Below the pieces are notes generated by a model. That model had not been told where the DNA came from and ran no database searches. It saw nothing but the letters and a program-made list of their open reading frames with translations. Of a stretch of DNA of 64,000 nucleotides, positions 22,875 to 31,607 are shown piece by piece. The stretch's first letter is position 1, and every line of letters starts with the position of its first letter. Location: NCBI GenBank assembly GCA_907163375.1, contig CAJQUW010014752.1, positions 1 through 64,000 of the forward strand. The letters are read 5' to 3'. The stretch comes from Prostheceraeus crozeri (lineage: Eukaryota > Platyhelminthes > Polycladida > Euryleptidae). A program made the translations under genes and the position numbers.

Positions 22875-24451
22875 TTATTCTCGTGTCCCGATGTGTAGTG
22901 TTAAAACAGTAACACCACCACAGAATGGTACTACTTCACCTGTATCATCATGAACTGATATGTCAATTCTATTGATGACATTTCTGCTCATTGGTACATA
23001 CATCGTGTTAATAAATTCTCGATTGATTAGTTGCTTCCTTACGGATGAGAGAGGAAATGTGCGCAGAAGTGGGCCTCAATGTCGCCAACCCTTGTATATT
23101 CAATAATGTTACAATAGACGTATAAGTTACTTATATCACGCTCTAGTGATGGGGCTGTATCGCCTATTGATGTGCCTTCATAAATAGTTGATTTTGAGAA
23201 TCCCAATGTGGACGTTAACACGCTATCCAGCTTGATAAGAGAGTTCTTTCCTAACTTTAGAATCATGCGTTTCTTATGTGGATCATAAGAAAAGTGATAT
23301 TCATCTGCATCAAGGTAATCTACACCAAACTCATTTAACTTTGTACATAATTCAGATGGCGTTTTCAAGCTTTCAATGTTCAAATTAACTCTTTTTACAA
23401 GTTCACTGGAAGTAGACAATTCATCACCCAATATGTCTTCGCTGTATACGTGGATATCCCATGAAGCATTTGTTGATGCTTTGAGTTTAGAAGAGGACAA
23501 TTGAACCTTGAATGTATCATTTAACTCTGTCAACCAAGGTGCGCTTTCAAGGCCCTCAAACATCCCAATCATTTCAGATCCGAATTCAATAACAGCGGAC
23601 TCAGACTTTTCCAATGGTGTCTTTTTAGTAAAAACAATAAATTCTGCCTCCGTTTCAACAGTAAATAAAGTTACTTTCTCTTTCTTATATTGACAAGTCA
23701 TTAACGTTTCTGGCACTGATCCTTGAAACTTTCTTGCAAAGTCTTCAACACTTCTAATGACCTCAAATTTATTTTTTACTCGGATGCTCCTCTTTTGTAA
23801 TGCATACAATGGCACAATTCTACATTGAAAATCAGTGACTTTCCTCTCCGAATTCCACCCACGTCCATTGTACCAATAACTTGATGAGAAAGTTGTTCTA
23901 GAATACCCAAAAGTATGACTCAAATCCTTACCTAATACAAGAAGAACATGCTTCCCTTCCTTCATCAATTTTGTTGACCCCTTTATGACTGGTTTGTAGA
24001 ATTTATTCAAAGTCAGCTTGAAGAGATCATTTATTCGTTCAAACATTCTACCGATTTCCTTTTCTGTATCTTGCAAGCTCATTGTGGGAACCTTAGAATC
24101 AAAAGTTGACGTTGCAAATGCCTTTTGAATTTTAATCATGTTTTGGACAGATGGTAAAGATGTTGAAAAAGGATGTAAAGTTAGATGATGAAAAGCCCAT
24201 GTACCATGTAGACTATTTTGAAATATGCGAAAGCAAACATCCTTCTCTCGTACTTCTTTATGTAATTCAAAATAGTTGTTCTTTAGCAAACTGATATCGT
24301 TGTAATAAGTAATTTCAGTTAGAGCAACTTCATGGGGTCCATGCAGAGTAATTGGATTAGCGAATTCAACAGAGTAGAGAGATGGTTTGTTACTTGGGAA
24401 TATCTTGGGGTTGCTATTGCTGGGAAGAATGATATTGAAGTTAGTAGACAT
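22875..24451 (-). pseudogene. Conserved Polinton structural-type protein ('LPSN' family), Polinton 1
   Basis: The start is at MSTNFNIILPSNSN. The N-terminal signature LPSN...FPSNKPSLYSVEF...HGPHEVALTEI recurs in the two Polinton 2 paralogues (LPSNASMNKFPKNKPSDYRV...GEWEVGVSSI). A C-terminal motif DISVHDDTGE...PF matches DIAIYDDAGALIPF of the 54.1-kb gene. Total length fits about 470 residues plus. The family is frequent in animal Polintons; I do not know a proven function, and a penton or other minor virion role is only a guess. It lies between core protein and integrase. Broken, about one break. Confidence 0.7.
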
Positions 24452-24490
24452 GTTGACCTCATATATGTAAGAAGTCAATGCTATATTAGC

Positions 24491-25580
24491 TTAAAAGTTA
24501 CGAGTGTCTCCCACCTCCACATTTTGTAGATCCTGGTGCGTTATCCAGCTATTGAATGAATCAGGATATCCTTTACATTTAACTAGATATTTCCTTTGAT
24601 TGCCATGACCTTTCCTCCTAATTATTTTGTCAATCATATACACCTCTTCACTTCTGTCTACTACTTGCAATTCATAAGAGTAAAATTTTCCTTCAATTGG
24701 ATTGCCATGGTAATCTATTAATTTATATATGGTGGGTCTAAATTTTGTATTTACTTCATCCACAAAAAACTCTTCTTCAGTCCAATTAGGTAGATACCCC
24801 TTCTCAAATGTAGACTTAACCTTTGAAATCCGAACTCTATCACCAACATTAATTTTCTTTTCATTGGAAATGTTTTTCGCCTTCTTATCATACAATCGAA
24901 GCCATACATCCATCGCATTATCTGGGGTAACATCAACAGGCTTCATCTTAATGATTCGATGGTAGCTTTCATTGTAATTCTTAACAAATTTCTGCAGCTC
25001 ACCTACCCAAACATGTGTATTTTTTTGCAGTGAAATAGCGCCATATTTTTGTCTTCAGTGTGCGATTGAACCTCTCAACCATGGCAGCTTTATAAGCACT
25101 TTTGACACTAAACAATTCCACATTATGACTTTTAAGGAGACTTCGAACATGAGAGTTTTCGAATTCCTTCCCTTGATCGGTCTGTATTCTTTTCGGAACA
25201 CGCCCCTTATCGAAAATGCTCTGAAAAGCCGCTTCAACTTCTGGTCCTCGTTTAGATTTCAGCGCACGTGCCCAAGCATAGCTAGATAAAATATCTATTA
25301 CGGTTAAGATGTATTTATAACCATCATTGTACTGTGATATCTGTTGCATGTCAGCCAAGTCCGCTTGCCATTGACTATCTATATTGTTAACAACATATTT
25401 TCTTGTTGGAAACCGCTTTCTCGCATTTTTGTGAAGAGTGTAGGTCGGTTGACTCCTTAACCACTTCTTGACTTTCTCTATCCCCACACCTGCTGCACGA
25501 GCTAGAACCTCCGGACGACTGAAACTTGCGGGGTGATGTAAGTCGTAATAAATCTTTCTGAGTTTCACTGCTGTACTCAT
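24491..25580 (-). pseudogene. Polinton integrase region (rve plus chromodomain), Polinton 1
   Basis: Retroviral-type integrase that inserts the element with a 6-bp duplication. The N-terminal part begins MSTAVKLRKIYYDLHHP, followed by a DNA-binding segment (GIEKVKKWLRSQPTYTLHK). The core has the first Asp in WQADLADMQQ, the second in IQTDQGKEFEN and the Glu in AMVERFNRTLK. Then comes an SH3-like segment (VGDRVRISKVKS, GYLPNWTEEEFFV) and a chromodomain (IDKIIRRKG, YLVKCKGYPDSFNSW). The same order is seen in Polinton 2. The region is broken (about one or two breaks). Confidence 0.88.
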
Positions 25581-25713
25581 CGTCTTTGTTTTGATTTGCA
25601 CGCGTATTACTCCCACAGCAACTGCTAACACAATTGATATCAACCTCTATGCCCTCTTCTCCTTTTCCTTCGAGCGCAGATTTCAAACAGCAGCAAAACT
25701 TTTGTAGCGACAT
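25387..25713 (-). CDS. Cys-rich small ORF overlapping the integrase 5' end, Polinton 1
   Basis: 108-residue frame starting MSLQKFCCCLKSALEGK, with further Cys pairs (NCVSSCCGS) before a hydrophilic tail. It overlaps the start of the integrase region in another frame. Polinton 2 has an ORF of the same kind at the same place (49270-49485). Either it is a separate small protein, or its upstream part is the true leader of the integrase. Function unknown. Confidence 0.45.
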   Translation of the reverse strand: MSLQKFCCCLKSALEGKGEEGIEVDINCVSSCCGSNTRANQNKDDEYSSETQKDLLRLTSPRKFQSSGGSSSCSRCGDRESQEVVKESTDLHSSQKCEKAVSNKKICC

Positions 25714-25747
25714 GATATGAGAGAAGCAAAGCTTAATTTATATTTGC

Positions 25748-26398
25748 TTAATATTTACTATAATCCTTTCCAACACGCATTGAGCGCCTAGTAGCTCTTT
25801 TTGGTTGAAGATCATCGGGATCATGAAGCTCTCGCTTGACCGCCATCGTGGGTGTTTTACTTTTTGTTTCATCTTGTAAGTGACCCTTGTCCAACTCATT
25901 CACAGTCGGTCCTCCAATAATATTGTGTGGTACATTTTGATCAGATAAAATTTTCTGAAAATATGACCACCCTTGTGGTGCACCTAGTTTTCGCCTTACA
26001 TCTCTGACAGCATATTGCAGAAGGTCATCTATGTGACTATTTCTAATAACATCACCAGTTGTTTCATCTATTATCTCCCCTCTCTCATTGAACTTCACAT
26101 GTGGATCAATGAAGTCAAATAATCGCTCAGCGCGCACACGATATGGTCGAGGTGTTGACAAGGTTATAAATAGTCGCAACTTATCACGAATCTGTCGCCT
26201 CTCATCAATGTTTTCAGCTGCTAACTGCATTCGTCGATAGGGATCCTTAATCTTCTGAATTTCCATATCCTTTTGTGTTAGTTCCTTAAGTTGATTCGTA
26301 ATAGGTTGATCTATATTTTTGACTTCTTGTGCACTTTGTAATGTAGTCAATTGTACATACTCCTCTTGAGGAATGACTACCATCTTTGAATACGACAT
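25748..26398 (-). CDS. Conserved Polinton protein of the ATPase-integrase cluster, Polinton 1
   Basis: 216 residues from MSYSKMVVIPQEEYVQL. Sequence and position (between ATPase and integrase) match the 209-residue protein at 48577-49206. Conserved blocks are the N-terminal MVVIPQEEYVQL, IKDPYRRMQL in the middle, and APQGWSYFQKIL near the C-terminus. The middle is predicted helical (ENIDERRQIRDKL). The family is regular in Polintons, but I know no established function; the link to the ATPase suggests virion assembly. It looks whole. Confidence 0.7.
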   Translation of the reverse strand: MSYSKMVVIPQEEYVQLTTLQSAQEVKNIDQPITNQLKELTQKDMEIQKIKDPYRRMQLAAENIDERRQIRDKLRLFITLSTPRPYRVRAERLFDFIDPHVKFNERGEIIDETTGDVIRNSHIDDLLQYAVRDVRRKLGAPQGWSYFQKILSDQNVPHNIIGGPTVNELDKGHLQDETKSKTPTMAVKRELHDPDDLQPKRATRRSMRVGKDYSKY

Positions 26399-26437
26399 GT
26401 TTGAAAATAATAAGGCAACAAAGTACATTGCTTAAAA

Positions 26438-27073
26438 CTAACTGTGAACCGAGAAAACTGTCATTGGTTCAGCGGAATTAGGTATGATATTTGTTCGAAA
26501 TCGAAGTCGTTCCGGACATTCCTGGGTTAGATCAATAAATAGATAGCCATGTGGTTTCTTAGTTACATCTTCATATATTTTTGAAAGAACTTTAGGTTGT
26601 TGAGGTAATATCTGTCTACTGAGATGATGTATCTGACTGCTGTCTCTTGGATTTTTAAATATTGCCAAATAATGTGTATTCAAACTCCTAGTTCTTTGCT
26701 CTTTCCCTCCATCAAAAATGTTTTGGGTGATATAGATAATAAAAGCTTCCCTATGATGTGCAGTTTGAATGAACATTTCAGTTACATCCTTTGAAGATTT
26801 GCTTTCACATAATAGATCATCTAATACTAGTAAGTCACCTGCTTTGATGTCTTCAGTTGTCGGTAACCCTTGCTTCACATCATAACCTTTCTGGCGAAGT
26901 GCAGAATGTAGTTGTGGTTGAAATATGCCATAACACCATTTAACTCTTTTAATTTCTTTATTAAACATCTCATTTCTAAATTGTAGTAATTGAGTTACAA
27001 AAGTAGTTTTACCGGACTGACTTGGTCCGGCCACACACATTGTGCGATCAGTGAATAGGCGAAAATCTGTCAT
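26438..27073 (-). CDS. FtsK/A32-type genome-packaging ATPase, Polinton 1
   Basis: 211 residues. Walker A is GPSQSGKTT near residue 16 and Walker B is LLVLDDLL near residue 80; a following ITQN motif (YITQNIF) fits the sensor of the A32-like ATPases. These enzymes package DNA into capsids in Polintons, virophages and large DNA viruses. The gene ends ten bases before the next frame of the cluster. It is clearly homologous to 47963-48580 (VKWCYGIFQP against VIWCYGIYQP). It looks whole. Confidence 0.9.
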   Translation of the reverse strand: MTDFRLFTDRTMCVAGPSQSGKTTFVTQLLQFRNEMFNKEIKRVKWCYGIFQPQLHSALRQKGYDVKQGLPTTEDIKAGDLLVLDDLLCESKSSKDVTEMFIQTAHHREAFIIYITQNIFDGGKEQRTRSLNTHYLAIFKNPRDSSQIHHLSRQILPQQPKVLSKIYEDVTKKPHGYLFIDLTQECPERLRFRTNIIPNSAEPMTVFSVHS

Positions 27074-27181
27074 CCTGAAATTTCAAAAGCTTTAAAGACC
27101 AACACCCACCAGTTTGCTTAGAATAAAACAAGTCATGTTCCATAACAACTTTATTTACATTTAGAAACTTTCATTTCACAT

Positions 27182-27928
27182 TCACAGCATTTGTGTTTCC
27201 TCATCAATGTCAGCATTAAAATAACTTCTCGCGTCAATTTGAGCATCTTGGCGTTTCAATTTCAACTTAACACTCCCTTCCTTGGATTTCCGTCCCCGCT
27301 TTCTGCTTTCTTCAACATCCTTCCCATCTTTTGAAGTAGATTTATCGATGGTGATTAGACACTTATCAATCGGCATTGGCTCATAAACCGACTGTAGAAC
27401 TTTCATTTGTAACGATGCCACTTTTCCGGTTGAGCCGTGAGCACCAATGTATAGACCGTTGACGTGTATTAAACCCATGTATCGTCCGCGCTTCAGATCA
27501 TCACACTCCATTGTATTTCCAAGTAGATCGAATGCTTGAAAGTGATCGGACAATTTCAAGAATAGCGTATCGAACTCGGGTAAATCCTTATAGCCACTTC
27601 CTTCCTCTAACGCCTTCCTCCAATGTGTAGGAGCACTTTCGGGCAACACAACGCATTCCTTCACCAAAGAGTCGATGGTTTTGAGTATCATCTGCTGCCA
27701 TTTCGGAAAGGTTACTCGCATTTGTCTCATGTTGCTATAACCAGATGAAGACATACCATTACTGTGGAAAAATGGAACTTGAAGGTAGAAACCATCGTCA
27801 CCATAGCTCAACGTTTGGAAGTAAAAGGTATTTCCAATCCCTTGAACCTTCCTTGTCGGTCGGAATTTAAAGAGATCACGTTCAAATGAGTCGCTCTCCT
27901 CTCTAACTATAAACATTTTTTGAGACAT
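27182..27928 (-). CDS. Conserved protein with basic tail, possible DNA-binding, Polinton 1
   Basis: 248 residues. A conserved stretch (HVNGLYIGAHGSTGKVASLQM) matches KVNGLYYGRHKDNKIASLSM of the first Polinton 2 gene. The N-terminal part has alternating strand-like segments (FYFQTLSYGDDGFYLQV). The last 60 residues are Lys/Arg-rich (SRKRGRKSKEGSVKLKLKR). A TATA box (28014-28024, minus strand) is about 85 bp upstream. An ssDNA-binding or coactivator-type role is possible but not shown. It looks whole. Confidence 0.55.
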   Translation of the reverse strand: MSQKMFIVREESDSFERDLFKFRPTRKVQGIGNTFYFQTLSYGDDGFYLQVPFFHSNGMSSSGYSNMRQMRVTFPKWQQMILKTIDSLVKECVVLPESAPTHWRKALEEGSGYKDLPEFDTLFLKLSDHFQAFDLLGNTMECDDLKRGRYMGLIHVNGLYIGAHGSTGKVASLQMKVLQSVYEPMPIDKCLITIDKSTSKDGKDVEESRKRGRKSKEGSVKLKLKRQDAQIDARSYFNADIDEETQML

Positions 27929-28013
27929 AATTCAATGTTGTACTTATTCGGAGCTTTTCAACCGTCAGCGATGAATGATAGCTTGAAAGTGATTAAAGAG
28001 TACAAGAGCGTCT

Positions 28014-28024
28014 CTCTTATATAC
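28014..28024 (-). promoter_or_regulatory. TATA box for the 27182-27928 gene
   Basis: On the minus strand, GTATATAAGAG. A TGACGTG-type half CRE lies just upstream (28051-28060 on the plus strand, ATGACGTGTC). Confidence 0.6.
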
Positions 28025-28077
28025 ATATTCACATGAGTCATCAATCAATGATGACGTGTCAATCCATGATTCGTCGT

Positions 28078-28470
28078 CTACAGCAACACTGCGGCACCTG
28101 CCACAACTTTCCCTAGTGGACTGTTGAGTACATTGTAAATGCTGTTTCCAATATCATTCAACATATTCAAAAACCCACCACCTCCACGCTGAACTAAGTT
28201 CCGCCTTTTCATATCACTGCTTCTTGGATTTTAAAATTTTCTAATGCTGTTTAGAGAATCAGTACTCAATAAAGGCTTGTATATTGGGAGGCATTTGTGT
28301 ATTGCAAAAGCCAAATCACGAATGAAATCATCACTGGAGTTTTGAATTAATTTGCACTTAACTTTATTGTTTCGCATGCTGTTTAACTTTCGCAACGCCT
28401 TCTTAAACTGACTTGAAGGTCTAAAAGAACCATTCTTCCGAGAAAAAGATGCCTTTCTTTTTGCAGTCAT
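28078..28470 (-). pseudogene. Small basic protein with hydrophobic tail, region of Polinton 1
   Basis: The upstream part (from MTAKRKASFSRKNG) is Lys/Arg-rich and matches the N-terminus of the 118-residue protein of Polinton 2. The downstream part encodes a Gly-rich motif and hydrophobic helix (RGGGGFLNMLNDIGN, VVAGAAVLL) like GGFLSAILPMIAPAVG of that protein. This gene type sits upstream of the ATPase in both elements. A virion or membrane-active role is a guess. Polinton 1 probably has about one break here. Confidence 0.5.
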
Positions 28471-28536
28471 TTTTATTGTGTTAAAAGCAAAGCATTTATA
28501 AAAATATACATTTTTGCTTAGTTCCATGCAACAAAG

Positions 28537-29148
28537 TCAAACGGTAACAGATGGTAGGTCGTAGTCATCAACATCACTCAAGGTCTGTGTCGTTGCAGTT
28601 ATAAGCTGTTCTATATTACACATTAAATCGTTTGATAGAGGACAGCATGAACAGCATGGTTTTGAAGCGAAGACTTTTAAAAGGTTAGCATAGTACGCTC
28701 TAAACTTGATTATGTCCCGGTCATCTTGCACTGCCACATTGACGCTCATCGACGGGGGTCCGGTAAACATGTCCACCTTGAATTTACCACCATTTTCCTC
28801 ATAGTGGCTAAATACGATTATATCATGCAAACAAGTCTTCAATTTCCGTGTTCTCATTTCACAATAGCAACGAGAACTCTGTGGAATAGCTTCCGTCAAA
28901 CTCAGAGGCTTGAACACTTCATCGAGCCAAAATCGTAGTACTCGCGTAAGGGCATTGGTCAATGTCCTCATTAAGAGTTTCTGAAGTTCAATATCATCTT
29001 CACAATGATGGAATGTGACAATATCCTCCATCAGATCTATGAGATCAGCTTTGTAACCAATAACATCATTCGCAGAGTAGAAAATCTTGCTAGTAAACAG
29101 ATTGTCTTTGTGAATAATTGAAACAGGAATGATCGTGGTAAATGGCAT
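28537..29148 (-). CDS. Unrecognised Polinton 1 protein, Cys-rich C-terminus
   Basis: 203 residues, no family recognised. The middle is helical (LLMRTLTNALTRVLRFWLDEVF). There is a CYCEMRTRKLKTC stretch and a CCSCCPLSNDLMC cluster near residue 170 that may bind zinc. A TATA box (29203-29212 on the plus strand, read TATATAAGG on the minus) and a CCAAT box (29231-29239) stand upstream. It looks whole. No counterpart found in Polinton 2. Confidence 0.55.
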   Translation of the reverse strand: MPFTTIIPVSIIHKDNLFTSKIFYSANDVIGYKADLIDLMEDIVTFHHCEDDIELQKLLMRTLTNALTRVLRFWLDEVFKPLSLTEAIPQSSRCYCEMRTRKLKTCLHDIIVFSHYEENGGKFKVDMFTGPPSMSVNVAVQDDRDIIKFRAYYANLLKVFASKPCCSCCPLSNDLMCNIEQLITATTQTLSDVDDYDLPSVTV

Positions 29149-29202
29149 GTTTATTAATGTCTACAATCCTCAACAAGTATGGTTGTAATAGAAGTGTAAT
29201 AA

Positions 29203-29239
29203 CCTTATATACAAAAGCTGCACAATAGCAACCAATCAC
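29203..29239 (-). promoter_or_regulatory. TATA and CCAAT boxes for the 28537-29148 gene
   Basis: On the minus strand, GATTGGT (29232-29238) precedes GTATATAAGG (29203-29212), about 55 bp before the start codon. It lies just downstream of the RING-coding segment, so this gene appears to have its own promoter. Confidence 0.6.
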
Positions 29240-29258
29240 AGACACGCATGATGACTCA

Positions 29259-29755
29259 TCATGAACGATATACAGTGACTGTTGAAATTATTTCTTCATC
29301 ACAAAGGGGACAAAATGTAGTTTCCAAGGGTATATAGCATGTAGAACACATGACAAAATGAGAACATGGTAACAAGAGAAGGGATTTTTCCCGTTCAAAA
29401 CACCTAATGCAGTTCCGTTCACATAATAGTTTAAACGTCTCTGTTTCTAATTTCTTTCTGAATTGTTAGAACATTTTGATAAATCAATTGAAGGTTTCAC
29501 TTTTTTTATCTCCGTTTCAGAAAGTTCCAATTTCATCCTCCTAATTTCACTGTCTTTATAATGTAGCATTGAGAAATCTTCTATCCAACTACGATCCAAT
29601 TTAGCATTCATGGTATGCTCATCCAGATCCATTAGTCGTTCAACTAAATCACCAGCTTTGATATTTTCATTTAGATTTGTAACAGTTTCTATAGCCTTTA
29701 GCGAATAACCAAGGTCTCTTGCAACAATCCATGAAATTGGGTAACTAACCATCAA
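29259..29755 (-). pseudogene. IAP-like UBA plus RING region at the right end of Polinton 1
   Basis: The upstream part (PISWIVARDLGYSLKAIE...AGDLVERLMDL) resembles the UBA domain of inhibitor-of-apoptosis proteins. The downstream part encodes CIRCFEREKSLLLLPCSHF, then CSTCYIP and FCPLCDEEI: Cys-x2-Cys...Cys-x-His-x3-Cys-x2-Cys...Cys-x2-Cys, a RING-HC finger of the IAP/MDM2 kind. That pair is the C-terminal architecture of cIAP/XIAP E3 ubiquitin ligases. No BIR repeat was seen. Whether one transcript reads both domains, by splicing, or the gene is broken is not settled. It lies just inside the right terminal repeat. Confidence 0.6.
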
Positions 29756-29786
29756 GCAACTTCCACGTATTTATAACTTAACCTAG

Positions 29787-30158
29787 TTATGAAAATAAAT
29801 AAAATTGTCATCATAGTCACAATGGCCACAATTGTCGCATTTGAGCAAGCAGTCTCAAAACAAACACCTGTTTAAGTACCGAAATAGATGTTCGCATCCC
29901 TATTCTAATTCACATACTCTAATTCAATTTCGGAACAAGGCGTTCCGAATCATTGAGTATGATCTCAATTCGCCTATCAATCGGAACGCGGTTCCTATTT
30001 ACATGTTCCTATCCATGTTCGCATCCATTCGCAATTCGGAACATGTTCATATCCATGTTCGCATTCGCAATTCGGAACATGTTCGCATTGGCAATTCGGA
30101 ACACATGTTCCTATCCATGTTCGTATCCACTATCAGTGCGTCCGCATAACTAACTACT
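29787..30158 (-). repeat. Polinton 1 right terminal inverted repeat
   Basis: Exact inverted copy of 8444-8815 (372 bp), followed by target duplication TGCATT at 30159-30164. It carries the mirrored GAACATG array at about 30000-30124. Confidence 0.95.
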
Positions 30159-30164
30159 TGCATT

Positions 30165-30455
30165 CATATGAAGAGGGGAAAAGGCTTTCGGCAAAATCAA
30201 GCACCTAACATCAAAAGAAAACATCTCCCCTTTATGAATCCAATTCTCATCATTAAAATTCAACTTTAAGTCAAAATATTCACTGGAGGCATTATTAATG
30301 CCATTGCCACCTGCTGTCAAATCGGCAGGATAAATTCTATTTAAGAGACCGCTTATTGCTGAACATAACAATCAGAAATGTGGCGGTTAGTATTGGACAA
30401 TAATCTAGTTGTAGTTCAAATTTTGAGCTGCCGAGTGTTGTAATGAAAATATAAC
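30165..30455. other. Flank of Polinton 1, possible host fragment
   Basis: A 73-residue minus-strand frame (30150-30371; GEMFSFDVRCLILPKAF, YPADLTAGGNGINNASS) has protein-like composition, and its start falls in this flank while its end reaches the terminal repeat. It may be an exon or decayed gene cut by the insertion, but no family was recognised. The rest is plain AT-rich DNA. Confidence 0.3.
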
Positions 30456-30457
30456 TA

Positions 30458-31605
30458 CAGGGTGCGTCATAAAAAATGTGACTAAATTTCAATGTAGCAT
30501 AACTTTCTAATTACCCAATAGAAATTAACAAATAAGGTCTCATTTTGAAGCCAATAACCTGTATCAAACCTGTATTACCACAATCAGTATTGCAATGATT
30601 GCATTTGAGGATGAGAGTACAAAATGCACACAAAGCCTAAGAACTCGCCTACGATAATAAACTAGATGAAAAGAACAACAACTGAATGAAAAAGCTAGCC
30701 TACTTCCAATTTTTCACTTAAACGATGATCATCATGGCAAAGTCTTTCTGCTACAGATGATCACACAACAAAACATCAATTGGGTGATGATTGGATCAAC
30801 ATTCAGCGCCTTGTAACAGAACGCCAAAACTTTCGCATTTTCCTGTTTTATTTCTTCCAAAGTCTCCACATCTGTTCTACATTCGTCAAGCTAAACCCCA
30901 AACATTTTTGTGAGTTTCAGCTGTTGGCTCGACGATAATTGCGTCTCATTCAAAATTTGAAATTCGGCTTTGCATATAGTTCATAGATATACAAGCTACA
31001 TTGTTTTCTGATGAAACATATCTTCCCTATAGATATCTGATTCAACACATCGATCCCTTTATGTACCTAGAAAAATACTCGGTATTGCATGATCATGAAC
31101 ACATTGAATGTAGTCTAATGGTCAAAAGTATGTGTGATGACATATTTCTAAATGAAAATGTTTGGGGTTTAGCTTGATGAATGTGGAACAGATGTGGAGA
31201 CTTTGGAAGAAATGAAACAGGAAAATGCGAAAGTTTTGGCGTTCTGTTACAAGGCGCTGAATGTTGATCCAATCATCACCCAATTGATGTTTTGTTGTGT
31301 GATCATCTGTAGCAGAAAGACTTTGCCATGATGATCATCGTTTAAGTGAAAAATTGGAAGTAGGCTAGCTTTTTCATTCAGTTGTTGTTCTTTTCATCTA
31401 GTTTATTATCGTAGGCGAGTTCTTAGGCTTTGTGTGCATTTTGTACTCTCATCCTCAAATGCAATCATTGCAATACTGATTGTGGTAATACAGGTTTGAT
31501 ACAGGTTATTGGCTTCAAAATGAGACCTTATTTGTTAATTTCTATTGGGTAATTAGAAAGTTATGCTACATTGAAATTTAGTCACATTTTTTATGACGCA
31601 CCATG
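30458..31605. mobile_element. Fold-back mariner-type non-autonomous element
   Basis: Ends CAGGGTGCGTCATAAAAAA (left) and the near-exact inverse (right, CATGGTGCGTCATAAAAAA), flanked by TA at 30456-30457 and 31606-31607. The inverted arms are about 450 bp each (30458-30915 and about 31157-31605) and almost identical, around a loop of about 240 bp. There is no ORF. TA target and CAGGGTGCGTC-type ends fit Tc1/mariner (maT-like). The RNA or single strand would form a very long hairpin. Confidence 0.85.
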
Positions 31606-31607
31606 TA

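Larger units (their letters stand above)
8444..30158. mobile_element. Polinton 1 (Maverick/Polinton, about 21.7 kb)
   Basis: The element starts AGTAGTTAGTTATG and ends with its reverse complement. The flanking hexamer TGCATT is at both 8438-8443 and 30159-30164, the 6-bp target duplication expected of Polintons. The ends are 372-bp inverted repeats. Inside are family B polymerase, adenain-like protease, double-jelly-roll capsid, basic core protein, chromodomain integrase and A32-type ATPase, plus extra genes. Polymerase, six-exon gene and PC4/TBP gene lie on the + strand; the structural block lies on the - strand, so the two blocks converge near 19.1 kb. Identical ends suggest a young insertion. 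Several genes are broken (roughly half a dozen breaks) and a Tc1-like transposon interrupts the capsid gene, so it is a fossil copy. Confidence 0.95.

Noticed and set aside
24729-24965. Plus-strand frame inside the integrase region
   Set aside because: Antisense shadow of the integrase region; the minus strand holds the recognised motifs.
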